28,781 nt of DNA from Actinidia chinensis (lineage: Eukaryota > Streptophyta > Magnoliopsida > Ericales > Actinidiaceae): contig CM018903.1 of assembly GCA_009663005.1 (NCBI GenBank), positions 15,449,994 to 15,478,774 on the forward strand, given 5' to 3'. The stretch's first letter is position 1. Each line of letters opens with the position of its first letter. The notes under the pieces were generated by a model. That model saw only the letters and a program-made list of their open reading frames with translations. It did no database searches and was not told the DNA's origin. Made by a program: the position numbers and the translations under genes. This document shows positions 20,866 through 28,781 of the stretch, piece after piece.

Positions 20866-21517
20866 CCAAATGTAGTTAGATTAAAGCCAGTGAAGGCAGT
20901 TCGGAGTTTACAACGAGCTTGACTAACCCGTTCTCGCATTTTAATCGAGTTAACTTGTAAAAATACATTGGACGGGCCGTAACCCTCGTTCCGAGTTCGG
21001 CTAACTCTCCCTGGATTTTTCTATCAATGAACCTGGATTAATCTAGTGAATGCTTTCGAGATTCAATCAGCGCGGCGAACTGCTCTCGTGTTTTTAATCG
21101 AGTAACTTGTAAAATTACATTGGACAAGCTCGAACCCTCGTTTCGAGTTCAGCTTGCTTTCTTTTGGATTTTTCTACCAAGTGCAACTAGATTAAGCCAG
21201 TGAAGTCGTTCAGAGCTTCAAACCAGGTCCGTCTAATCTATCTCGTGTTTTAATCGAGTTACTTGTAAAAAATTATATTGGACAAGCTCGAACCCTCGTT
21301 CGAGTTTCGCTTGCTTGTCCTTTGGATTTTTTCTACCAAGTGCAACTGGATTAAAGCCATGAGGCAGTTCAGAGCTTCAAAAAGCTAGGTACCCCTTCTC
21401 GCGTTTTATCGAGTTAACTGAAAGTTATATTAGACAAGCTCGGAACCCTCGTTCGAGTTCGGCTAGCTTCCTATCGATTTTTTCTACCCAGTGCATCTTG
21501 AATTAAGCAAGTAAAGG

Positions 21518-21525
21518 CAGTTCGG
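21518..21525. other. 18-bp deletion between direct CAGTTCGG repeats
   Basis: Other T monomers read CAGTTCGG, AGCTTCAAAC, CAGTTCGG, CTAACC. Here one CAGTTCGG joins straight to CTAACC, so the spacer and one copy of the 8-bp repeat are gone. This is the expected product of slipped pairing between short direct repeats. Confidence 0.75.
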
Positions 21526-21784
21526 CTAACCCTTTCTCGCGTTTTAATCGGATTAACTTGTAAAAATTCATTGGCAAGCTTGGACCCTCGTTCAAGTTTT
21601 GGGTAGACATCCTTGGATTTTCTACCAATATAGTTAGATTAAGCCAGTGAAGGCAGTTCGGAGTTTACAATGAGCTCGCTAACACGTTCTCTCATTTTTC
21701 GAGTTAACTTGTAAAAAATTACATTGGACGGGCTCGGACCCCTCGTTCGAGTTCGCTAACTCTCCCTTGGATTTTTTCTACCAC

Positions 21785-21790
21785 GGGGGG
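21785..21790. other. G6 insertion at a monomer junction
   Basis: TCTACCA is followed by CGGGGGG before the next monomer's GTGAACCTGG. No other junction in the array has this. Confidence 0.6.
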
Positions 21791-22572
21791 TGAACCTGGA
21801 TTATATCTAGTGAATGCCCGTTCGGATTCAAACAGCTCGGCGAACTACTTTCTCGTCTTAATCGAGTTAACTTGTAAAAAATTCATTGGACAAGCTCGAC
21901 CCTCGTTCGAGTCAGCTTGCTTTCCTTTGGATTTTTCTACAAAGTGCAATTGGATTAATCTAGTGAGGCAGTTTCAGATTCAAACAGCTCGGGTAACCCC
22001 TTCTCAGCTTAATCGAATAACTTGTAAAAAATTATATTGGACAGCTCGGAACCCTCGTTCCGAGTTCGGTTTATCTTTCTTATAATTTTTCTACCAAGTA
22101 CAATTGGATTAAAGCCAGTGAAGGCAGTTTGGAGCTTCAACTAGTCGGCTAACCCTTCTCGCGTTTTAATCGAGTTAACTTGTAAAAAATTACTGGACAA
22201 GCTCGGAACCCTCGGTTCGCGTTTCCAGCTTGCTTTCCTTTGGATTTTTTCGTCTGTCCAATGCAACTGGATAAAGCTAGTGAAGGCAGTTTCGGAGCTT
22301 CCAAAACTCGTCTACCCCTTCTCGTGTTTTAATCGAGTAACTGGCAAAAAATTATATTGGACAGGCTCGGAACCCCTCGTTCAAGTTCGGCTATCTTTCT
22401 TATCGATTTTCTACTAGGTGAACTGGGATTAAAGCCTGAATGCAGTTCGAGCTTTCAACTAGCTCTTCTAACCCCTTCTCCGCATTTTAATTGAGTTACT
22501 TGCAAAAATTATATTGGACTACTTGGAAACCCTCGTTCGATTTCGCTAGCTTTCCTATCGATTTTTCTAGCC

Positions 22573-22607
22573 CAAAAAAAAAAAAAAAAGACCCCCCCCA
22601 CCGCCCC
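22573..22607. other. A16 plus C-rich insertion at a monomer junction
   Basis: About 35 bases lie between TTTTTCTAGCC and AAGGGCAACTGG: sixteen A (22574-22589), GA, then C-rich sequence. Both flanks are intact Y and X satellite. No target-site duplication is visible. Together with the G9 and A18 runs within 650 bases, this suggests a locally poor read. Confidence 0.7.
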
Positions 22608-23123
22608 AAGGGCAACTGGATTAAAGCAATCGAAGGCAGTTCGGAGCTTCAACTAGTTCCGCTAACCTTTCTCGCGTTTTACCGATTAACTTGTAAAAAT
22701 TCATGGACAAGCTGACCGCGTTCAAGTTTGGTAGATATCCTTGGAGTTTTCTATCAAATGTAGTTAGATTAAGCCAGTGAGGCAGTTTCGGGTTTACACC
22801 AACTAGCTGCCTACTCGTTCTCGCCTTTAATCGAGTTAACTTGTAAAAATTACATTGGACGGGCTCGGAACCCGTCGTTCGAGTTCGGCTAACTCTCCTG
22901 ATTTGTCTAAACCAGTGAACCTGGATTAATATCAGTTAATGAAGTTCGGAGTTCAAATTAGCTCGGCGAACTGCTTCTCGTGTTTTAACGAGTTAACTTG
23001 TAAAAAATTAACATTTGACAAGCCTCCGAAACCCTCGTTCGCGTCATCTTGCTTTCTTTGGAATTTTTTCTACCAAGTGCAACTGGATTAACTCCATTGA
23101 AGGTAGTTTCAGCTTCAAACCAT

Positions 23124-23136
23124 GGGGGGGGGTGGG
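23124..23136. other. G9-T-G3/4 run in an R monomer
   Basis: It follows CTTCAAACCAT and precedes TTTCGTCATCCCA, replacing the short AGG of the normal AACCAGGTCGTC. A guanine homopolymer like this is foreign to the satellite. Confidence 0.65.
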
Positions 23137-23179
23137 GTTTCGTCATCCCATTCGTGTTTTAATCGCGTTACCTTGTACC

Positions 23180-23205
23180 AAAAAAGTAAAAAAAAAAAAA
23201 AAAAA
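23180..23205. repeat. Expanded A tract (A6-GT-A18) at the native A6 site
   Basis: Sits between CTTGTACC and TTATATTGGAC in the R monomer, the same place as the A26 run at 15106. Two long expansions at one position of the monomer show that this tract is the weak point, whether in the genome or in the read. Confidence 0.85.
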
Positions 23206-24998
23206 TTATATTGGACAACTCGGAACCCTCGTTCGAGTTCAGCTTGCTTTCCCTTTGGATTTTTTCTACCAGTACAACGGGTTAAAGCCCAGTGAAGGCA
23301 GTTCAGAGCTTCAAAAGCTCAGTAACTCCTTCTCGCGTTTTAATCGAGTTACCTTGTAAAAAATTATATTAGACAAGCTCGGAACCCTCGTCGAGTTCTG
23401 CAGCTTTCCTATCGATTTTTCCTACCAAGTACAAATTGATTAAAGCCAGTAAAGGCAGTTTCGGAGCTTCAAAACCAGTTCGGCTAACCTTTCTCGGTTT
23501 ATCGAGTTAACTTGTAAAAAATTACATTGGCAAGCTTGGACCCCGTTCAGTTTTGGGTAGCTATCCCTTGGATTTCTACCAAATGCAGTTAGATTACAGT
23601 CCAGATGAAGGCATGTTCAGAGTACAATGAGCTCGCTAACCCTGTTCTTGCATTTTAATCGGTTAACTGTAAAAAATTACATTGGACGGGGCTCGGAACC
23701 CTCCTTCGAGTTCGGCTAACTTTTCTCTTGTATTTTTCTACCAAGTGAACCTGGATTATTTTAGTGAATGCAGTTCGTAAGAGATTCAATCCGTTCGGCT
23801 AACCCTTCTCGCGTTTAATCGGTTAACTTTGTAAAAATTACATTGGCAAGCTCGGAACCCTCGTTCGAGTTCAGCTTGCTTTCCTTTGATTTTTTCTGCC
23901 AGTGCACCTGGATTAAAGCTAGTGAAGGCAGTTCGGAGCGCAAAACCCGCTCGGCTAACCCCTTCTCGTGGTTTAATCGAGTTAACTTGCAAAAATATAT
24001 TGGACGGCTCGGACCCTCGTTCAGTTCGGCTATCTTTCTTATCGATTTTTCTACTAGGTGTCAACTGGATAAAGGCCAGTAATGCAGTTCGGAGCTTCAA
24101 ACAGCTCGGCTACCCCTTCTCGCATTTTTAATTGAGTTAACTTGCAAAATTATATGGCGAGCTTGGAACCCTCGTCGATTTCGGCTAGCTTTTCCTATCG
24201 TTTTTCTCTACCAAGGGCAACTGGATTAAAGCAAGCGAGGCAGTTTCGAGCTTCAAAACTAGTTCCGCTAACCCTTTCTTCGTTTTAACCGAGTAACTTG
24301 TAAAAACTTACATTGGACAAGCTTGGAACCCTCGTTCAAGTTTTGGGTAGATATTCCCTTGAAGTTTTTCTATCAATGTAGTTAGATTAAGCCAGTGAAG
24401 GCATGTTCGGAGTTTACAACGATCTTTACTAACCCCGTCTCGCATTTAATCGAGTAACTTGTAAAAAATTACATTGGGACGGGCTCGAACCCTCGTTCGA
24501 GTTCGGCTAACTCTCCCTTGGATTTTTCTCCAAGGTGGACCTTGATTATATCTAGTGAATGCAGTTCGGAGATTCAAATTAGCTCGGCGAACTGCTTCTC
24601 GTGTTTTTAATCGAGTTAACTTGTAAAAATTACATGACAAGCTCGAAACCCTCGTTCGAGTTCGTTTGCTTTCTTTTGGATTTTTCTACCAGTGCAACTG
24701 GATAAAGCCGTGAAGGTAGTTTTCGAGCTTCAAACAGTTCCGCTAATCCCATCTCGTGGTTTAATCGGTTACTTGTAAAAATTTATTGGACAATCCGACC
24801 TCCGTGCAGTTCAGCTTGCTTTCCCTTTGGATTTTCTACAAGTACAACTGGATTAAAGCCAGTGAAGGCAGTTCAGAGCTTCAAAAAAGCTCAGGTAACT
24901 CCTTCTCGCGTTTTAATCGAGTTAACTTGTAAAAAATTATATTAGACAAGCTCGGAACCCTCGTTCGAGTTCGGCTAGCTTTCCTATCGATTTTTCTA

Positions 24999-25159
24999 CC
25001 AAGTACAATTGGATTAAAGCCAGTAAAGGCAGTTCGGAGCTTCAAACCAGTTCGGCTAACCCTTTCTCGCGTTTTAATCGAGTTAACTTGTAAAAAATTA
25101 CATTGGACAAGCTTGGAACCCTCGTTCAAGTTTGGGTAGCTATCCCTTGGATTTTTCTA
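24999..25159 (-). repeat. Reference-quality T monomer, exactly 161 bp
   Basis: It lies in a nearly error-free stretch of about 400 bases (24840-25240) and runs from CCAAGTACAATTGG to TTTTTCTA. T joins a C-type head (GCTTGGAACCC, GTTCAAGTTTGGGTAG on the + strand) to an H/D-like tail (AGTTCGGCTAACCCTTTCTCG). On the left arm the same hybrid form is seen at 11236. Confidence 0.88.
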
Positions 25160-25950
25160 CCAAATGCAGTTAGATTAAAGCCAATGAAGGCAGTTCAGAG
25201 TTTACAATGAGCTCGGCTAACCCGTTCTTGCATTTTAATCGAGTTAACTTGTAAAATTACATTGGGCTGGGCTCGGAACCTCCTTCGAGTTTCGGCAACT
25301 TCTCTGATTGGATTTTTCTACCAAGTGACCTGGATATTTCTAGTGATGGCATTTCGGAGATTCAAATCAGCTCGCTAACCGCTTCTCGTGTTTTAATCGA
25401 GTTAACTTGTCAAAAATTACATTGGACAAGTTTCGGAACCCTCGTCGAGTCGCTTGCTTTTCCTTGGATTTTTCTCACCAGTGCAACTGGATTAATAGCC
25501 AGTGAAGGCAGTTTCAGAGCTTCAAAACAGCTCGGCTAACCCCTTCTCGTGTTTTAATTGTTAACTGCAAATCTTATATTGGACAGGCTCGGACCCCTCG
25601 TTCAAGTTCGGCTATCTTTCTAATCGATGTTCTACTAAGTCAACTGTATAAGCCAGTGAATGCAGTTCGGAGCTTCAAACTAGCTCGGCTAACCGCCTTC
25701 TTCGCGTTTTAATCGAGTTAACTTGCACAAAATGAGATTGACGAGCTTGGAACCTCGTTCGAGTTCGGCTAGCTTTCCTATCGATTTTCTACCAAGTGCA
25801 ACTGGATTAAAGCATCCAAGGCATTTCGGAGCTTCAAACTAGTTTTCGCTAACCTTTTCTCGCGTTTAATCGAGTTTAACTTGTAAAAAATTACATTGAC
25901 AACTTGGACCCCTCGTTCACGTTTGGATAGATATCCCTTCGATTTTTCTA

Positions 25951-27390
25951 CCAATGTAGTTTAGATTAAAGCAGTGAAGGAAGTTCAGAGTTTCAACTAG
26001 CTTGACTACCCGTTCTCGCATTTAATCGAGTTAACTTCAAAAAATTACATTGGACGGGCTCGTAACCTCGTCGGTTCGGCTAACTCTCCTTGGATTTTTC
26101 TAACCAGGAACCTGGATTATATTCTAGTGATGCAGTTTCGGAGATTCAATCACTCGCGAACTGCTTCTCGTGTTTATCGCGTGAGCTTGTAAAAAATTAC
26201 ATTGGACAGCTCGAACCCTCTTTCTAGTTCAACTTGCTTTCCTTTAGATTTTTCTACCAAGTGCAATTGGATTAAAGCCAGTGAAGGGAGTTCAGAGCTT
26301 CAACCAGGTCGTCCTAATCCCATCTCGTGTTTACTCGAGTTACTTGTAAAAATTATATTGGATAAGCTCGAACCCTCGTTCGAGTTCAACTTTCTTTCAT
26401 TTGGATTTTTTACCAGTGCAAACTGGATTAAATCCTGAAGGCAATTAAGAGCTTAAAAAAGCTCATGTAACTCCTCTGTCGTTTTTTTTTTTTTTTTTTT
26501 TTTTGGTTTAATCTAGTTAACTTGTAAAAACTTATATTGGACAGGCTCGAACCCTCGTTCGAGTTCGGCTAGCTTTCTTATCGATTTTTCTAACTAAGTG
26601 CAATTGATTAAAGCCAGTGAATGCATTCGGAGCTTCACTAGCTCGGCTACCCCTTCTCGCGTTTTAGATCGAGTTAACTTGTAAAAATTACATTGGACAA
26701 GCTCGAACCCTCGTTTTAATTTGGCTAGCTTTCCTATTCGATTTTTCCTACCAAGTGCAACTGGATTAAGCCTGGAAGGCAGTTCGAGGTCAAAAAGCTC
26801 TGGCTAACCCCTTCTCGCGTTTTTAATCGATTAACTTATAAAAATTCATTGGACAGGCTCGGAACCCATGTTCCGTTTCCGCTAGCTTTCCTATCGATTT
26901 TTCTATCTAAGTGCAACTGGATTAAAGGCCAGTGAATACATTCGAGGCTTCAACTAGCTCGGCTAACCCCTTCTCGCGTTTTAATCGAGTTACTTTTAAA
27001 CATTACATTGGACAGCTCGAACCCTCTTTCTAATTTTTGTTCGTCTAGCTTTCCTATCGATTTTTCTACCAATGCAACTGGATTAAAGCTATGTGCAGGC
27101 AGTTCGAGCTTTCAAACAGCCTCAGCTAACCCTTTCTCGCATTTAAATCGAGTTAACTTGTAAAAAATTACATTTGACAAGATCGGAACCCTCATTCGAG
27201 TTTGGCTAGATTTACTATCGATTTTTCTACCAAGTGCAACTGGATTAAAGCAAGTGAAGGCAGTTCGGAGCCTCAAACCAGTTCGGCTAACCTTTTCTCG
27301 CATATTAATCGAGTTAACTTATAAAAAATTACATTGGACATGCTGGGAACCCTCTTTCAAGTTTGGGTAGCTATCCCTTGGATTTTTCTA
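25951..27390 (-). repeat. Irregular 9-monomer unit (P-Q-R-S, four atypical monomers, T)
   Basis: P, Q, R and S start near 25951, 26107, 26258 and 26412. Then come four monomers near 26596, 26750, 26908 and 27070 that fit none of the right-arm types well. All four have a CTAGCTTTCCTATCGATTTTT-like or CTAGATTTACTATCG end, closest to left-arm type A. T near 27230 closes the unit before P at 27391. Total length is 1440 bp. Insertion of a block of A-like monomers between S and T is the simplest reading. Confidence 0.65.
26482..26504. repeat. T23 run in an S monomer
   Basis: The expected CGCGTTTTAATCGAG reads GTCG, twenty-three T, then GGTTTAATCTAG. It expands a native T4 tract, not the A6 site. 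It lies on the border where the regular 5-mer pattern ends. Confidence 0.85.
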
Positions 27391-28781
27391 TCAAATGCAG
27401 TTGGATTAAAGCCAGTGAAGGCAATTCGGAGTTTAAAACCAGCTCGGCTAACCCGTTCTCACATTTTTATCGAGTTAACTTATAAAAAATTATATTGGAC
27501 GGGCTCGGAACTCTCGTTCGAGTTCGACTAACTTTTCCTTGGATTTTTCTACCAAGTGAACCTGGATTATATCTATTGAAGGCAGTTCGGAGCTTCATCG
27601 CTCCGGCTAATCTCTTCTCGTGTTTTAATCGGTTAACTTGTAAAAAATTACTTGGACAAGCTCGGAAACCTTGTTCGAGTCGGCTTGCTTTCCTTTGGAT
27701 TTTCTACAAGTGCAACTGGATGAAGCCAAGTGAAGGCAGTTTCGGAGGCTTCAAAACAGCTCGGCTACCCCCTTCTCACGTTTTAATCGAGTTAACTTGC
27801 CAAAATTATATTGGACGAGCTTCGAACCCTCTTTCGAGTTCGGCTAGCTTTCCTATCGATTTTTTCTACAAGTGCAACTGGAGTAAAGCAAGCGAAGGCA
27901 GTTCGAGTTTAAACCAGCTCGGCTAACCCGTTTTCGTATTTTAATCAAGTTAACTTGTAAAAAATTACATTGGACGGGCTCGGAACCCTCGTGCGAGTTC
28001 GACTAACTTTCCTGGATTTTTCTACCAAGGGAACCTGGATTATATCTAGTGAATGCAGTTCGGAAGATTCAAATAAGCTCGGCTAACCGCTTCTCGTATT
28101 GTAATAAGTTAACTTGTAAGAAATTACTTGAACAAGCCGGAACCTTCGTTCGAGTTCAGCTTGTTTCCCTGGATTTTTCTAACAACGTGCAACTGGAGAT
28201 AAAGCCAGTGAAGACAGTTCAAAGTCTTCAAAACATTCTCGGTAACCCTTCTTCGCGTTTTAAATCGATTACTTGTAAAAAATTATATTGGACAGGCTCG
28301 GAACCCTCGTTCGAGTTCGGCTATCTTTCTTAGGATTTTTCTATTAAGTGCAACTGGAATAAAAGCCACGTGAATGCAATTCGGAGCTGCAAAACTAGAT
28401 CGGCTAACCTCTTCTCGCGTTTTAATCGATTAACTTTGTAAAAATTAACATTGGACAAGCTCGGACCCTGTTCGAGGTTCGGCTAGCTTTCCTATCGTTT
28501 GTTTCTACCAGTGAACCTGTATTATATTCTGGTGAATGCAGTTCGGAGCTTCAATCAGCTCGCTAACCCCTTCGCGCGTTTTAATCGTGTTTAACTTGTA
28601 AAAAATTACATTGGACAGGCCCGAACCCCGTTCGAGTTCGCTATAATTTTCTTACAATTTTTCTACTAGACTAAGTGCAACTAGATTAAAGCCAGTGAAT
28701 GCATTCGGAGCTTCAAACCAACTCGGCTAACCCTTTCTCGCGTTTTAATCGAGTTACTTGTAAAAAATTACTTATACAAGC
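27391..28781 (-). repeat. Irregular satellite to the window end
   Basis: P (27391), Q (27550), a W-like copy (27706), then a hybrid near 27868 that opens like Y (AAGCAAGCGAAGGCAG) and switches to P (GTTTAAACCAGC, CCCGTTTTCG). After Q near 28028 come U-like and X-like copies near 28180 and 28345, a Q-headed hybrid near 28506, and a copy cut by the window end. No HOR unit is repeated in this stretch. The array clearly continues beyond the window. Confidence 0.7.

Larger units (their letters stand above)
20866..22753 (-). repeat. P-Q-R-S-T followed by a 7-monomer P-Q-U-V-W-X-Y unit
   Basis: The first unit is 759 bp, shortened by small deletions including one of 18 bases at 21518-21525. The second begins near 21625 and is 1129 bp. 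It has U near 21938 and V near 22100 between Q and W, so two extra monomers were added to an ordinary P-Q-W-X-Y. These are the same two types as in the 9-monomer unit at 16300-17723. Confidence 0.75.
22754..25950 (-). repeat. Nested 10-monomer HOR, two copies (P-Q-R-S-T-P-Q-W-X-Y)
   Basis: P starts near 22754, 23579, 24373, 25160 and 25951. R-S-T and W-X-Y units alternate strictly, so the true period is about 1.6 kb: 1619 bp for the first copy (inflated by the insert runs at 23124 and 23188) and 1578 for the second. Extra marks support the long period. Both S monomers have GTAACTCCTTCTCGCG where most other units have CCCC. Both T monomers end GGGTAGCTATCCCTTGG. The P that follows each T reads TTTACAATGAGCTCG or a close form. 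Confidence 0.8.
13782..28781 (-). repeat. Right arm of the satellite array, same ~161-bp monomer, reverse orientation
   Basis: Every copy is the reverse complement of the left-arm monomer: ...TTAATCGAGTTAACTTGT, an A6 tract, TTACATTGGACAAGCTCGG, AACCCTCGTTCGAGTTCGGC and GGATTTTTCTACCAAG. Two nearly error-free copies, 20076-20236 and 24999-25159, are both exactly 161 bp, which fixes the monomer length. Types are named by markers read on the + strand. P: AATGTAGTTAGATTAAAG, GTTTAAAACCAGC, CCCGTTCT. Q: GTGAACCTGGATTATATCTA. R: AGGTCGTCTAATC. S: AAAAGCTCAGGTAAC, TTATATTAGAC. T: AGTAAAGGCAG, AAGCTTGGAACCC. W, X, Y: CTCGTGTTTTAAT with CTTGCAAA; CTAGCTCGGC with GACGAGCTTGG; CTAGTTCCGC. Confidence 0.97.

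Noticed and set aside
27495..27926. 143-codon open frame in the right arm, and dozens of 60-120-codon frames throughout
   Set aside because: They translate the satellite. The same peptide pieces, such as FYKLTRLK, SIKTRE and LKLRTAF, recur once per monomer, and frames end at single-base indels. No start context, domain or unique sequence supports a gene.
13782..28781. A long palindrome or genuine inverted array around the gap
   Set aside because: Orientation does flip, but the two sides have different HORs next to the gap (dimer on the left, P-Q-Q-R-S-T on the right) and are not mirror copies. With only N between them, an inversion cannot be claimed from sequence alone.
1..28781. tRNA, rRNA, telomere repeat or riboswitch
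   Set aside because: I saw no rRNA core motif, cloverleaf with conserved arms, or TTAGGG/TTTAGGG runs. The GTTCGAG strings look like a tRNA T-loop but belong to the satellite block and lack the rest of a tRNA.

Overview
The whole window is satellite DNA. It is a tandem array of one monomer of about 161 bp. Single-base insertions and deletions are so frequent that most copies look like lightly corrected long-read sequence. I find no credible protein gene, rRNA, tRNA, transposon or CRISPR array. The array scale, the higher-order repeat (HOR) structure and the 100-N scaffold gap point to a eukaryotic centromeric, pericentromeric or other heterochromatic array. A flowering plant is possible, but I do not recognise the satellite family and cannot name the organism.

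Layout, left arm (monomers on the + strand, each starting near TAGAAAAATC). Positions 1-3924 and 5411-7215 are an 8-monomer HOR (types A to H) with a period of about 1.27 kb. Positions 3925-5410 break this array with random-looking, more GC-rich sequence; its two ends fade into degraded monomers, so I read it as a failed or low-quality read stretch, not an inserted gene region. Positions 7216-9139 are a scrambled zone of hybrid and missing monomers. Positions 9140-11079 hold two copies of a 6-monomer HOR of about 970 bp (order B C D E E' F). Positions 11080-12690 are mixed monomers, and 12691-13681 is a dimer HOR of about 320 bp that runs into the gap.

Positions 13682-13781 are exactly 100 N. 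On the far side the same satellite runs in the opposite direction, so the window is a head-to-head arrangement across an unsequenced gap.

Right arm (13782-28781, monomers on the - strand). The HOR is built from monomers I call P, Q, then either R-S-T or W-X-Y. After irregular 6-, 4-, 6- and 9-monomer units, a regular 5-monomer unit of about 785 bp sets in at about 17724. From about 20866 the R-S-T and W-X-Y versions alternate, giving a nested 10-monomer unit of about 1.58-1.62 kb. The array becomes irregular again after about 26598. Letter names are local to this annotation. Read on the satellite's own strand, P, T and Q resemble B, a C/H hybrid and F of the left arm, so both arms come from one lineage.

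All open reading frames are by-products of the repeat or of the noisy segment. The main points to check are the gap and orientation flip, the noisy segment, the HOR changes, the homopolymer expansions and the patchy indel density.
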